From Sphingobium faniae (GTDB lineage: Bacteria > Pseudomonadota > Alphaproteobacteria > Sphingomonadales > Sphingomonadaceae), in the NCBI GenBank assembly GCA_900100475.1, contig FMTU01000001.1, positions 372,001 through 436,000 of the forward strand: DNA of 64,000 nucleotides, written 5' to 3'. A program made the translations under genes and the position numbers. The notes under the pieces were generated by a model that was given only the letters and a program-made list of their open reading frames with translations, did not search any database and was not told where the DNA came from. Below, one piece after another: positions 25,555 through 34,517 of the stretch (position 1 is the first letter of the stretch; every line of letters begins with the position of its first letter).

Positions 25555-27581
25555 CAGCGCGCCAGAGCGGTCAGGGTGGAAGGGGTGAGAAGCTGGGGCA
25601 GCGCCTGCGCCTCCTTGCCCGGCGCATACCAGAGATAGAGCGGCACGCCGGACCGCCCCTGCCCTTCGAGGAAGCGGGTGATGGCGGGATCGGCATTGGT
25701 CCAGTCGCCGACCATGACCGTGACGCCCGCCTTGTCGAAGGCGGCGCGGGTTTCGGCGCGGTCGATGGCGGCGGCTTCGTTCGCCTTGCAGGTGAGGCAC
25801 CAGTCGGCGGTGAAGTAGAGGAAGACGGGCTTGCCCTGCGCCCGCAGGCTGGCGAGGCGGGCTTCGTCGAAGGGAACCGCGCCGGAGGCTTGCGCGGCGG
25901 CAGCGGCGGGTGCTTTCGCCGGGAGCAGGGCGATGCCTCCACCCAGCAATGCCAGCGCGCCGATGAGGACGATCAGGCCGCCGCTTTTGCCGCGATGCTG
26001 ACGGCCGCCGAGCCACCAGAGCAATAGCGCCAGCAGCAGCGCCGCGCCAAGGCCGATGGTCATGGCCGGGACGCCCCTCTGCTGCCCCAGCAGCCATGCA
26101 AGGCCGAGCGAGGTCAGGAACATGGGGATGGAGAATATGCGCTGGAGCCGTTCCATCCACGGGCCGGGGCGCGGCAGGCGGCTGCGAAGAGCGGGAAGCC
26201 AGGCGAGCAGGACGAAAGGCAGCGCAAGGCCAAGGCCCAGCCCCGCGAAGATCGCGAGCGCGGCGCCAAGCGGCAGCACCAGCGCCGCGCCCAGCGCCGC
26301 GCCCATGAAGGGGCCGGTGCAGGGCGTCGCGACGAAAGCCACCAGCGCCCCTGTCCAGAAGCTGCCGGTCATGCCGCCCTTTGCGGCGAGACGCTCGCCG
26401 CCGCCGAAGCCGCGCAACTCGAACAGGCCCGCCAGGTTGAAGGCGATGGCTGTCACCAGCAAGAAAAGCAGCAGGATGATGCGCGGGTCCTGCAACTGGA
26501 AGGCCCAGCCCACCGCCGCGCCCGCTGCCCGGAGCGCCAGCAGCGCGCCGCCCAGCAACAGGCAGGTGGCGATGACGCCCGCCGCATAGGCAAGGGCTTC
26601 GCGGCGTACTTCCCTTTCATCGCCGCCCGCGCGGGCGAGGCTGAGCGCCTTCAGACCCAATATCGGGAAAACGCAGGGCATGATGTTGAGCAGCAGACCG
26701 CCGAGAATCGCTCCACCCAGCGCGATGAGGATGGTTTGCGCGCCGCCGCCACGCGGCGCGGGCACCTGTCCGGGCGCGGCGGTGAGGAGGAAGCCGCTAT
26801 GGTCGCCTGTCCGCAATACGGCCTGCACCGGGCCGCCCTTGAAACCCTGTTCGGCTTCCGTCTCGATCAGCAGGCGGTCGCCGTCGCGCTGGATTTTCTG
26901 GACGGCGGCGTAGCGGGCGAAGCCTTCGGCCAGTGGAAAGAGATGCACGTCGCTCGCCTGCGCGCCCGCCGGGAAGGGGACCGCGATCCGCAGGCGGCCG
27001 TCCGTCACCGCATAACTCGCCTGCGCGCCCAGGGGGCGGGGCAGATGCGCCCGCCAACGATCGAAGCGCGCCTGATCGGCGGGCCGGACCTGCCCGTCGC
27101 CCACTACGAGATCGAGGCTGAGGTCCGCGCCTTCGGGCACGCAGATCTTGTCGGTGCAGGCCAGCCAGTCGGCGCGCGCGCGGATCGGCAAGCGGGCGCC
27201 TGCGGGCACGTCCGGCGCGACCGTCAGCGGCGCGAGGATCGCATAGGGGCCTTCATAGACATGGTTCATCAGGCCAGCGATCATCAACGTTTCCGGCACC
27301 GGATAGCGCAACGCGCCGATGCTCACCCCCCTGGGCAGCGTCCATTTGACCGTCATGCCAAGGCCCGCATCGCCGGGATTTTCCCAATAGCCGTGCCAGC
27401 CAGCCTCCGGCATCATGGCGAAGGCGATGATGGTGTCCCTCCCCGGCGCGGGGGCGGCGCTTTCAGGCAGGAGGCGCGCGGCGATATGCGGCTCGCCCGT
27501 CCCGAACGCGCCCTGCGCGCGCGCGATGGCCGGCGTCAACAGCAACGCCAATGTCATCAGAAAGACATGAAATATACGCAT
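25554..27581 (-). CDS. dsbD: DsbD-type thiol:disulfide interchange protein / protein-disulfide reductase
   Basis: The product has 675 residues. Domains in order: signal peptide (LALLLTPAIARAQ), a periplasmic N-terminal domain with a Cys pair region (LACTDKICVPEG), an eight-helix CcdA-like transmembrane domain with the two conserved Cys (NIMPCVFPILGLKALS and VATPCTGPFMGAALG), and a C-terminal thioredoxin-like domain with FTADWCLTCKANE. It carries electrons from cytoplasmic thioredoxin to periplasmic proteins, supporting isomerases and cytochrome c maturation. The ScsB-like subgroup fits equally well. ccmA/ccmB are elsewhere in the window. Confidence 0.92.
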   Translation of the reverse strand: MRIFHVFLMTLALLLTPAIARAQGAFGTGEPHIAARLLPESAAPAPGRDTIIAFAMMPEAGWHGYWENPGDAGLGMTVKWTLPRGVSIGALRYPVPETLMIAGLMNHVYEGPYAILAPLTVAPDVPAGARLPIRARADWLACTDKICVPEGADLSLDLVVGDGQVRPADQARFDRWRAHLPRPLGAQASYAVTDGRLRIAVPFPAGAQASDVHLFPLAEGFARYAAVQKIQRDGDRLLIETEAEQGFKGGPVQAVLRTGDHSGFLLTAAPGQVPAPRGGGAQTILIALGGAILGGLLLNIMPCVFPILGLKALSLARAGGDEREVRREALAYAAGVIATCLLLGGALLALRAAGAAVGWAFQLQDPRIILLLFLLVTAIAFNLAGLFELRGFGGGERLAAKGGMTGSFWTGALVAFVATPCTGPFMGAALGAALVLPLGAALAIFAGLGLGLALPFVLLAWLPALRSRLPRPGPWMERLQRIFSIPMFLTSLGLAWLLGQQRGVPAMTIGLGAALLLALLLWWLGGRQHRGKSGGLIVLIGALALLGGGIALLPAKAPAAAAAQASGAVPFDEARLASLRAQGKPVFLYFTADWCLTCKANEAAAIDRAETRAAFDKAGVTVMVGDWTNADPAITRFLEGQGRSGVPLYLWYAPGKEAQALPQLLTPSTLTALAR

Positions 27582-27658
27582 CGGATCTCTGGTCGGGTGG
27601 CTTTGAGCGGGCTAGGTCCGCAACCACCCCTCGTCAAGGTTGAGAAGGTCTTTGCATA

Positions 27659-29323
27659 ATGTTGAGGAAAATCGTCGCCGCCCTGCTGCTCGCCAGTTGC
27701 ACGATGCCCGCCATCGCCCAGACCGCCCCTGCCCCCGCCCCGCAGAGCGCGCCCGCGACGCCTCCCAGGCTGATCGTGGCGATTTCCGTCGACCAGTTTT
27801 CGGGCGACCTCTTCAACGAATACCGGCCTTATTATGAAGGCGGGCTGAAGCGGCTGGCGGCGGACGGCGTCGCATTCCCCCGCGGTTATCAATCCCATGC
27901 CGCGACCGAAACCTGCCCCGGCCACAGCACCATCCTGACCGGCAGCCGCCCGTCGCGCACCGGCATCATCGCGAACACATGGTTCGACCTCAAGACCGGG
28001 CGACAGGACAAGGCGGTCTATTGCGCCGAGGATGAGACGCAGCCGGGCACGAACAGCGGCGATTATGTCGCCTCCCCCATCCATTTGCGCGTGCCGACGA
28101 TGGGCGGGCGGATGAAGCTGGCCAATCCCGCCACCCGCGTGGTGTCGGTCGCGGGCAAGGATCGGGCGGCGATCATGATGGCCGGGCCGACCGCCGATCA
28201 GGTCTGGTGGCTGACGTCCAGGGGCTATGTGAGCTATAAGGGCGTGACGATCCCGCCGCTGATCGCGAAGGTGAACTCCGTGTTCGCGCAGAGACTGGCG
28301 CAACCCAGCGCGGGCTTCGACCTGCCGCCGCAATGCGTGTCGAAGGATTTCCCTGTCGCCATCGGCGCAGGCAAGACTGTGGGAACCGGACGCTTCGCCC
28401 GTGAGGCAGGCGATTTCAAGGTTTTCCGCGCCTCGCCGGAACAGGACGCGTTGACGCTGGCGCTGGCGGCGGCGGTCATCGACGACATGGCGCTAGGGCG
28501 GCAGACGCAGACCGACATCATCTCCATCGGACTGTCCGCGACCGATTATATCGGCCATACCTATGGCACGGAGGGCACGGAAAGCTGCATCCAGGTGGAT
28601 CGGCTGGACCGGGAACTGGGCGATTTCTTCGACAAGCTGGACAAGGACGGCATGGATTATGTGGTGGTGCTGACCGCCGACCATGGTGGCCACGACCTGC
28701 CCGAACGGCATCGGCAAAACGCCATGCCGATGGAAAGCCGCGTCGATGAGGCGTTGACGCCCAAGGTTCTGTCGGCGGCGGTCGGCGCAAGGACGGGGCT
28801 TGCCGGGCGCAAGCTGATCTGGGGCGACGGGCCGATGGGCGACCTATATTTCGACCTGTCGCTGGCGCCGAAGCAACGCGCCGCCGTGGAGGCCGAGACG
28901 CTGAAAATCCTGCGCGCGCATCCGCAGGTGGAAACCGTATTCACCAAGGCCCAGATCGCGGCCGCCCCCTCCCCCTCCGGCCCGCCGGAAAGCTGGAGCC
29001 TGTTGCAGATGGCGCGGGCAAGCTTCGATGCGGAGCGGTCGGGCGACCTGCTGCTGCTGCTCAAGCCGCGGGTCACGCCCATCGTCGATCCGACCAAGGG
29101 CTATGTCGCGACCCATGGCAGCCCTTGGGACACCGACCGGCGCGTGCCGATCCTGTTCTGGCGCAAGGGGTTGCGCCATTTCGAACAGCCGCTGGGCGTG
29201 GAAACGGCGGACATCATGCCGACGCTCGCCGCGCTCATCGGCCTGCCGGTGCTCAAAAGCGAGATCGACGGCCGCTGCCTCGACCTGATCGCGGGCGAAG
29301 GGGATAGCTGCGCGGAACGCTGA
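27659..29323 (+). CDS. phoK: PhoK/PafA-type alkaline phosphatase
   Basis: The product has 554 residues with a signal peptide (ALLLASCTMPAIAQ). It matches the Thr-nucleophile alkaline phosphatases known from Sphingomonas (SPAP/PhoK). Counting residues, the nucleophile is Thr85 in ATETCPGHST, the metal ligand Asp45 is in SVDQFSGD, Asn106 in IIANTWF, and Lys167/Arg169 in GKDRA; these keep the spacing of Thr89, Asp49, Asn110 and Lys171/Arg173 as I recall them for the Sphingomonas enzyme. Later ligands are in SATDYIGH, LTADHGGHD and THGSPWD. It releases phosphate from monoesters in the periplasm or outside. It is divergent from dsbD and convergent with a two-component system, one base apart. Confidence 0.93.
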   Translation: MLRKIVAALLLASCTMPAIAQTAPAPAPQSAPATPPRLIVAISVDQFSGDLFNEYRPYYEGGLKRLAADGVAFPRGYQSHAATETCPGHSTILTGSRPSRTGIIANTWFDLKTGRQDKAVYCAEDETQPGTNSGDYVASPIHLRVPTMGGRMKLANPATRVVSVAGKDRAAIMMAGPTADQVWWLTSRGYVSYKGVTIPPLIAKVNSVFAQRLAQPSAGFDLPPQCVSKDFPVAIGAGKTVGTGRFAREAGDFKVFRASPEQDALTLALAAAVIDDMALGRQTQTDIISIGLSATDYIGHTYGTEGTESCIQVDRLDRELGDFFDKLDKDGMDYVVVLTADHGGHDLPERHRQNAMPMESRVDEALTPKVLSAAVGARTGLAGRKLIWGDGPMGDLYFDLSLAPKQRAAVEAETLKILRAHPQVETVFTKAQIAAAPSPSGPPESWSLLQMARASFDAERSGDLLLLLKPRVTPIVDPTKGYVATHGSPWDTDRRVPILFWRKGLRHFEQPLGVETADIMPTLAALIGLPVLKSEIDGRCLDLIAGEGDSCAER

Positions 29324-29324
29324 G

Positions 29325-30641
29325 CTAGAGGGAGTCGCGGAGGCGGATTTCAGCGCGCAAGCCGCCTTCCGGGCGGTTGGTGAGCGACAAGTCCCCGCCC
29401 TCGCGCTCCACCGCTTTCGCGACGATCGCAAGGCCAAGGCCAAGGCCGCGCGTATTGCGCTGGCGCGCTTCGTCGAGGCGGGCGAAGGGCTTCAGCACGT
29501 CTTCCAGCCTGTCGGGAGGGATGCCGGGACCATCATCGTCCACGCGGATCAGCACTTCGCCGCCCTGCCGCGACAGCCCGATCCGCGCGCGCTGGCCGTA
29601 ATGCAGCGCATTTTCCACCAGATTGCCGATGGCGCGGCGCAAAGAGAGCGGGCGCGCCTCCAGTTCCAGATGGTCGGGGCCTTCATAGACCACGTCCCGG
29701 TCCTGATCCTGAAAGACATCGGCGATCGTCGCGAGCATGACGGCCAGATCGGCGCGTTCGGGCGGTTCGACATTCTTTTCCCCGCCCAGAAAGGCGAGAA
29801 GGGATTCGATCATCTCGCCCATTTCGGCAAGGTCATCCTCCATCGCTTCGCGCGTTTCGCCGTCGGGCACGCTTTCCAGACGCAATTGCAGGCGGGCCAG
29901 CGGTGTTCGCAGGTCATGCCCCACCGCCGCCAGCGTCTCTGTCCGCTCGCTGATAAGGCGGTGGATGCGCTTCTGCATGGCGTTGAAGGCGCGGATCAGG
30001 TCGCGCACGTCGCTGCCGCCGCCCTCCTCCACGACCACTTCCTGGCTCAGGCCGATGCGTTCGGTCGCCATCGTCAGTTCACGCAAGGGCGCCAAAGTGC
30101 GGCGGATCAAAAGGCCGCCGACGATCAGGAGCGCCAGCACGGGAATGATCGCCAGCCCGATACGGCCGATGGTGAATTCCCATTTCGACTCCGTATGATG
30201 CATCGCGAAATAGAGCCAGCTGCCATCGGAGAGCATCAGGCCGCCATTGATCTCCGACACGCGCCCCGGCGAGGCGAGGCGCAGCCAGAGATGCGATTTT
30301 TCCAGCGACGGTTCCCAAGCGACGATCTGTCGCCGCATCCGCTCCATTTCCGACGCGAGCGGCGGCGGCGGGGGAGAAGCCAGCATCCAGTGGATGTCGT
30401 AACGATCCGTGGTCAGTTGCACCGCGAGCGGGCGGCGCGCCTGAGCGGGCTGTTCGTCCAGCAGTTTGCGCGCGATGATGAGATGTTCGGCCAGACGGCG
30501 CGCTTCATCGTCCTGAAGCGACATATGGCTGGCGCGCTCATAGATCAGCGTGCCGACCGCGAATTCCAGCACCACGGTCAGCAGCAATATCGCGAAGATC
30601 CGGCCGACCAGACCCAGCGGCCGCTTGCCCCCGCCTTTCAA
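29325..30641 (-). CDS. Sensor histidine kinase (HAMP, HisKA, HATPase)
   Basis: The product has 438 residues. TM1 is at 12-33, a periplasmic sensor region of about 125 residues contains a Pro run (SPPPPP), TM2 is at 161-179, then HAMP. The HisKA phospho-acceptor is His242 in VGHDLRTPLARL, and the ATPase domain has NLVENALHYG, DDDGPGIPP and GLGLGLAIV. EnvZ-like architecture. Its start overlaps the response regulator stop (ATGA at 30638-30641). The signal sensed is unknown; phoK is adjacent but convergent. Confidence 0.93.
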   Translation of the reverse strand: MKGGGKRPLGLVGRIFAILLLTVVLEFAVGTLIYERASHMSLQDDEARRLAEHLIIARKLLDEQPAQARRPLAVQLTTDRYDIHWMLASPPPPPLASEMERMRRQIVAWEPSLEKSHLWLRLASPGRVSEINGGLMLSDGSWLYFAMHHTESKWEFTIGRIGLAIIPVLALLIVGGLLIRRTLAPLRELTMATERIGLSQEVVVEEGGGSDVRDLIRAFNAMQKRIHRLISERTETLAAVGHDLRTPLARLQLRLESVPDGETREAMEDDLAEMGEMIESLLAFLGGEKNVEPPERADLAVMLATIADVFQDQDRDVVYEGPDHLELEARPLSLRRAIGNLVENALHYGQRARIGLSRQGGEVLIRVDDDGPGIPPDRLEDVLKPFARLDEARQRNTRGLGLGLAIVAKAVEREGGDLSLTNRPEGGLRAEIRLRDSL

Positions 30642-31348
30642 GCGCGGCTGACCTCTGCATTGAACATATAGCCCACGCCGCGCACGGTGGTGATGGGCGC
30701 GCCTTTGTCCTGCGTGGAAAGCTTGCGGCGCAGGCGGCTGACCAGCACGTCGATGCTGCGGTCGCTGCTGTCGCCCATGCGGGTGCGGGACAGTTCGATC
30801 AGCCGCTCACGCGCGATGACGCGCTGCGGGTGGCTGAGGAAGGAGCCGAGCAGGTCGAACTCCGCGCCGGTCAGGTCGACGATGGCGCCGGTCGGGGACC
30901 GCAATTCGCGGCGGGGGAAATTGACGACCCACCCTTCGAAGCGCGCTTCATTGTCGCGATGCTCATCGGGACCACGCTCCACGCCGACGCGGCGCAGGAC
31001 GGCGCGGATGCGGGCGATGAGCTCGCGCGTGCCGAAGGGCTTGGCCAGATAGTCGTCCGCGCCCAGTTCCAGTCCGACGATGCGGTCGGTCTCGCTGCCC
31101 CTGGCGCTGATGAAGATGATCGGCACGTCGTTCCTGCGGCGGATCTGGCGGCACAGGTCCATGCCGTTGGTGCCCGGCAGCATCACGTCGAGCACGACGA
31201 GATCGACCGGTCCCGCGTCGAAAGCAGTCCACATTTCCGGGCCGGAAGACGCCGGGCGGACCTGATAGCCATGCTCCTGCAAGGCGCGGGCGGTCAGGGT
31301 GCGAAGCGGCGGATCGTCTTCCACCAGTATGATGGCGGGGGCCGTCAT
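30638..31348 (-). CDS. OmpR-family response regulator
   Basis: The product has 236 residues. The receiver domain has Asp11/Asp12 (VEDDPP), phospho-acceptor Asp54 (VVLDVMLPG) and Lys in DYLAKPFG. The C-terminal winged helix has the OmpR/PhoB pattern (VDLTGAEFDLLGSFLSHPQR, then SSDRSIDVLVSRLRRKL). It forms a two-gene operon with the following kinase, coupled by a 4-base overlap. Targets are unknown. Confidence 0.94.
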   Translation of the reverse strand: MTAPAIILVEDDPPLRTLTARALQEHGYQVRPASSGPEMWTAFDAGPVDLVVLDVMLPGTNGMDLCRQIRRRNDVPIIFISARGSETDRIVGLELGADDYLAKPFGTRELIARIRAVLRRVGVERGPDEHRDNEARFEGWVVNFPRRELRSPTGAIVDLTGAEFDLLGSFLSHPQRVIARERLIELSRTRMGDSSDRSIDVLVSRLRRKLSTQDKGAPITTVRGVGYMFNAEVSRA

Positions 31349-31490
31349 CGCGGCGATTTCATGCGGAGGAAAGGGGTCATCAAGGGGAGATAGGTTCGGC
31401 CCTGCCCATGGTCAACCAAAGGGCCGGGCCTCGGCGGGATGCGGGGTCGTCAGCAACATTTTGTCATGAGGGAGACATTTTCGTTCAAAC

Positions 31491-31527
31491 AAAAATAGCC
31501 GCCGCGCCAGGGGGGGGACGCGGCGGC
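31491..31527 (-). terminator. Rho-independent terminator of the SulP gene
   Basis: A perfect 9-bp stem (31498-31506 with 31519-31527, GCCGCCGCG/CGCGGCGGC) is followed in the - direction by UAUUUUU. It lies 20 bases past the SulP stop. Confidence 0.85.
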
Positions 31528-31546
31528 AAGGCGGGGCGGGGCACGG

Positions 31547-33043
31547 TCAGGCGACGAGTTGCCGCAACCTGCCCGCCGCGCCGAACAGTTCGACCTGCGC
31601 TCCCGCGCCACGGCGGCGGTCGATCCACTCCCGCAGCATTTCCGCGCAGGTGTGGTCGATATGGCCGAGCCGCTCGACATTGAGAACGACCATGCGCCCG
31701 GCCGGCAGCGCTTCCAGCCGGGCGGAGAGGCCCGGCAGGCTGAAAAAGCTCGCCGTGCCGCCCAGCGCGACTTCATGCGTGTCGTCCCGGCTCGTCTCGT
31801 CGATCTTGAGGCCGAGGCGGCGGACATGGGGGATCAGTTCGATCAGCGACAGCCCGATGCCGAGCAGCACGCCCGTCAACAGGTCGGCCGCTACCACCGT
31901 CACCAGCGTCACCGCCCAGACAACGGCCGGAAGCGGGCCATAACGATGCAGCAGATGCTTCGCATGGTCGAGGCTGACAAGGCGCACGCCGGTCACCACC
32001 AGGATACCCGCCAGCGCCGCCATCGGGATTTCCCGCAGCAGCCAGGGCAGCAGCGCGACGAAGCCCAATATCCAGACGCCGTGCAGGATGGTGGACAAGC
32101 GCGTCTTGCCGCCCGCCTGCACATTGGCGGAACTGCGGACGATCACGCCCGTCATCGGCAAGGCTCCGGCAAAACCGCAGAGCAGATTGCCCACGCCCTG
32201 CGCGCTCAGTTCCTTGTTATAATTGGTGCGGACGCCATCATGCATCCGGTCCACCGCCGCAGCCGAGAGCAGAGTTTCGGCGCTGGCGATGAAGGCGATC
32301 GCGATGGCCGTGGTGATGACGGCGGGCGTCATCATCTGCGCGAGAAAATTGCCCTCCGGCAAAGTGACCGCCGCCATGATCGATTCGGGCACCGCCACCC
32401 GGGCTACCGGCAGGCCAAGCAGGAAGGCCACCAGTGTCGCCAGCACCACGCCGACCAGAGCGCCCGGCAACAGCCTGAGCGATGCGGGACGGACCTTTTC
32501 CCAGCCGATCATCCCGCCGATGGTGACGAGGCCGACGGCAAAGGCCATCGCCGCATCCTGATTGGTGAGGCCGAAAAGCTGGCCCGGCATGGCGATCAGA
32601 TTGGCAAGGCCGCTCGACAATGGCTTGTCGTCGAAAAGGACATGAAACTGCCCGACGACGATCAGCACGCCGATGCCCGCCAACATGCCATGGACCACGG
32701 CGGGCGAAATGGCGCGGAACCATCCGCCGACCCGGAACAGGCCCGCAATCACCTGAATAGCGCCCGCGAGGACGAGGATCGGCCCCAGCGCCGAAAGACC
32801 CTGTTGCCGAACGATTTCGAAAACGATGACGGCGAGGCCCGCCGCCGGGCCGCTCACCTGAAGCGGCGATCCCGCCAGCAGGCCGACGACGATGCCGCCG
32901 ATGATGCCAGTAATGAGTCCCTTTTCCGGCGGCACGCCGGACGCGATGGCGATGCCCATGCAGAGCGGCATCGCCACCAGAAAGACGACGATGGACGCGG
33001 TGAAATCGCGGCTGAAAGTGCCGCCCGAAAAGGCTTTCAGCAT
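31547..33043 (-). CDS. SulP-family anion transporter with STAS domain (probable bicarbonate transporter)
   Basis: The product has 498 residues. About twelve transmembrane helices with the SulP signature near the N-terminus (VFLVAMPLCMGIAIASG, then LQVSGPAAGLAVIVFEIV), and a C-terminal STAS domain from about 400 (RMVVLNVERLGHIDHTCAEM). The gene lies 3 bases after a beta-carbonic anhydrase gene, which suggests bicarbonate as substrate, as in BicA-type systems; sulfate or another anion is the alternative. The transcript ends at the terminator at 31491-31527. Confidence 0.92.
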   Translation of the reverse strand: MLKAFSGGTFSRDFTASIVVFLVAMPLCMGIAIASGVPPEKGLITGIIGGIVVGLLAGSPLQVSGPAAGLAVIVFEIVRQQGLSALGPILVLAGAIQVIAGLFRVGGWFRAISPAVVHGMLAGIGVLIVVGQFHVLFDDKPLSSGLANLIAMPGQLFGLTNQDAAMAFAVGLVTIGGMIGWEKVRPASLRLLPGALVGVVLATLVAFLLGLPVARVAVPESIMAAVTLPEGNFLAQMMTPAVITTAIAIAFIASAETLLSAAAVDRMHDGVRTNYNKELSAQGVGNLLCGFAGALPMTGVIVRSSANVQAGGKTRLSTILHGVWILGFVALLPWLLREIPMAALAGILVVTGVRLVSLDHAKHLLHRYGPLPAVVWAVTLVTVVAADLLTGVLLGIGLSLIELIPHVRRLGLKIDETSRDDTHEVALGGTASFFSLPGLSARLEALPAGRMVVLNVERLGHIDHTCAEMLREWIDRRRGAGAQVELFGAAGRLRQLVA

Positions 33044-33046
33044 GGT

Positions 33047-33745
33047 TTACTCCGCCGCCTGCACATAAGGCGCTTCAGCGGCCAGGCGACGCGCATGGGG
33101 GAGAGCGACGGGCAGCGACACCCCTTCCCGCAAGGCCACGAAACGGCCGGTTTCGCCATCAAGGCCGAGGATCTGGCCCGCATGGATGTCCACGAACCAG
33201 CCATGCAGCGCGATCTCGCCGCGCGCGATGCCTGACGCCACCGAAGGATGGGTCCGCAGGTGGGAGAGCTGGACGACGATATTTTCCAGCGTCACCGCGC
33301 GAATCTTTTCCGCGTCGCTCAGATCGGCGGGATAGCTGTCGCGCGTCACCTGCTGCGCGGCGTGGGAATGGCGCAGCCATGCCGCGACATTGGGCATGGG
33401 CGAAAGCAACTCGTCATGCACCAGCGCTTTCATCGCGCCGCAGTCGCTATGTCCGCACACGATGATGTCGCGCACGCCCAGCGCCACGACCGCGAACTCC
33501 ACGGTCGAGGATACCCCGCCATTCTGCGTGGCGAAGGGCGGCACGATATTGCCCGCATTGCGGCACACAAACAGGTCGCCGGGGTCGGCCTGCATGATAT
33601 GTTCAGGGACGACGCGGGAATCGGCGCAGGAAATCATCAGCGCCTTGGGACTCTGTCCGTCGCTGGCAAGCCGATTGTAGAGTGCGCTCTGGTTCGGAAA
33701 GACATGGCTTTCGAAACTGAAGACGCGGCCGATAAGCTCGTTCAT
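33047..33745 (-). CDS. Beta-class carbonic anhydrase
   Basis: The product has 232 residues from the ATG at 33745, which has AAGGA 8 bases upstream; a longer frame to 33817 lacks support. Zinc ligands are Cys40, His99 and Cys102 and the catalytic dyad is Asp42/Arg44 (ISCADSR, then CGHSDCG). It interconverts CO2 and bicarbonate in the cytoplasm. It is the first gene of an operon with the SulP transporter, so together they probably supply bicarbonate for anaplerosis or pH control. Confidence 0.95.
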   Translation of the reverse strand: MNELIGRVFSFESHVFPNQSALYNRLASDGQSPKALMISCADSRVVPEHIMQADPGDLFVCRNAGNIVPPFATQNGGVSSTVEFAVVALGVRDIIVCGHSDCGAMKALVHDELLSPMPNVAAWLRHSHAAQQVTRDSYPADLSDAEKIRAVTLENIVVQLSHLRTHPSVASGIARGEIALHGWFVDIHAGQILGLDGETGRFVALREGVSLPVALPHARRLAAEAPYVQAAE

Positions 33746-33953
33746 GTCGGTTATCCTTCCTGCATGGGCGCCGGTCAGGGGACGGACCGGCTTTGAAGGG
33801 AAGAATAAGGACGCCATTTTGCTGCGGCGCAGCGCGTTTGTTAAAAACTATGTCTGGGATGGGCGCTCTGCTCCGTCCGTCCGAATCCGGGCCTTTGCGC
33901 CGCCGCCGCTCCATGGCTAAGGAGGGCGCAGCGGATGGAAGGATCGGGAAGGC

Positions 33954-34508
33954 ATGTCGCGGCTGATCATGTTCAACAAGCCCTATGACGTGCTCTCGCA
34001 ATTCACGGATCGCGGCACGGAAACGGCGCGCCCGACGCTGTCCGCCTTCATCGACCTGCCCGGCGTCTATCCGGCGGGGAGGCTGGACCGGGACAGCGAA
34101 GGGCTGCTGCTGCTCACCGATGACGGCCGGTTGCAGGCGCGGATCGCCGATCCCCGTTTCAAGATGCCGAAAACCTATCTGGCGCAGGTCGAAGGCCCGC
34201 CGGACGAGGCCGCGCTTGACCGGCTGAGGAAAGGCGTCCGGCTGAAGGACGGTCCAACCCAATCCGCCATGGCCGAAACCATCGACCCCCCCGCCCTCTG
34301 GCCGCGCGATCCCCCGGTGCGGTTCCGCAAGAGCGTGCCCGATCACTGGATCAGGCTGACGATCCGGGAAGGACGGAACCGGCAGGTCCGCCGGATGACC
34401 GCTGCGGTCGGCCTCCCCACGCTGCGGCTGGTGCGGTGGAGCATCGGCGGCTGGAGCGTGGAAGGCATGGCGCCCGGCGAATGGCGGGAAGTCCCCGTTC
34501 CGCGATAA
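33954..34508 (+). CDS. rluE: RsuA/RluE-family 23S rRNA pseudouridine synthase
   Basis: The product has 184 residues with no S4 domain, as in RluE. The catalytic Asp is Asp45 in the motif [14 protein letters not shown], and the C-terminal block [18 protein letters not shown] is the family hallmark. E. coli RluE modifies U2457 of 23S rRNA; the site here is inferred by homology. Divergent from the carbonic anhydrase operon. AAGG about 7 bases upstream supports the start. Confidence 0.9.
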   Translation: MSRLIMFNKPYDVLSQFTDRGTETARPTLSAFIDLPGVYPAGRLDRDSEGLLLLTDDGRLQARIADPRFKMPKTYLAQVEGPPDEAALDRLRKGVRLKDGPTQSAMAETIDPPALWPRDPPVRFRKSVPDHWIRLTIREGRNRQVRRMTAAVGLPTLRLVRWSIGGWSVEGMAPGEWREVPVPR

Positions 34509-34517
34509 ACGCCCGCC

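Noticed and set aside
25554..26160. N-terminal extension of tlyA to 26160
   Set aside because: The extension lies in another frame of the DsbD-type gene; the TlyA S4 domain starts exactly at the ATG ending at 25554.
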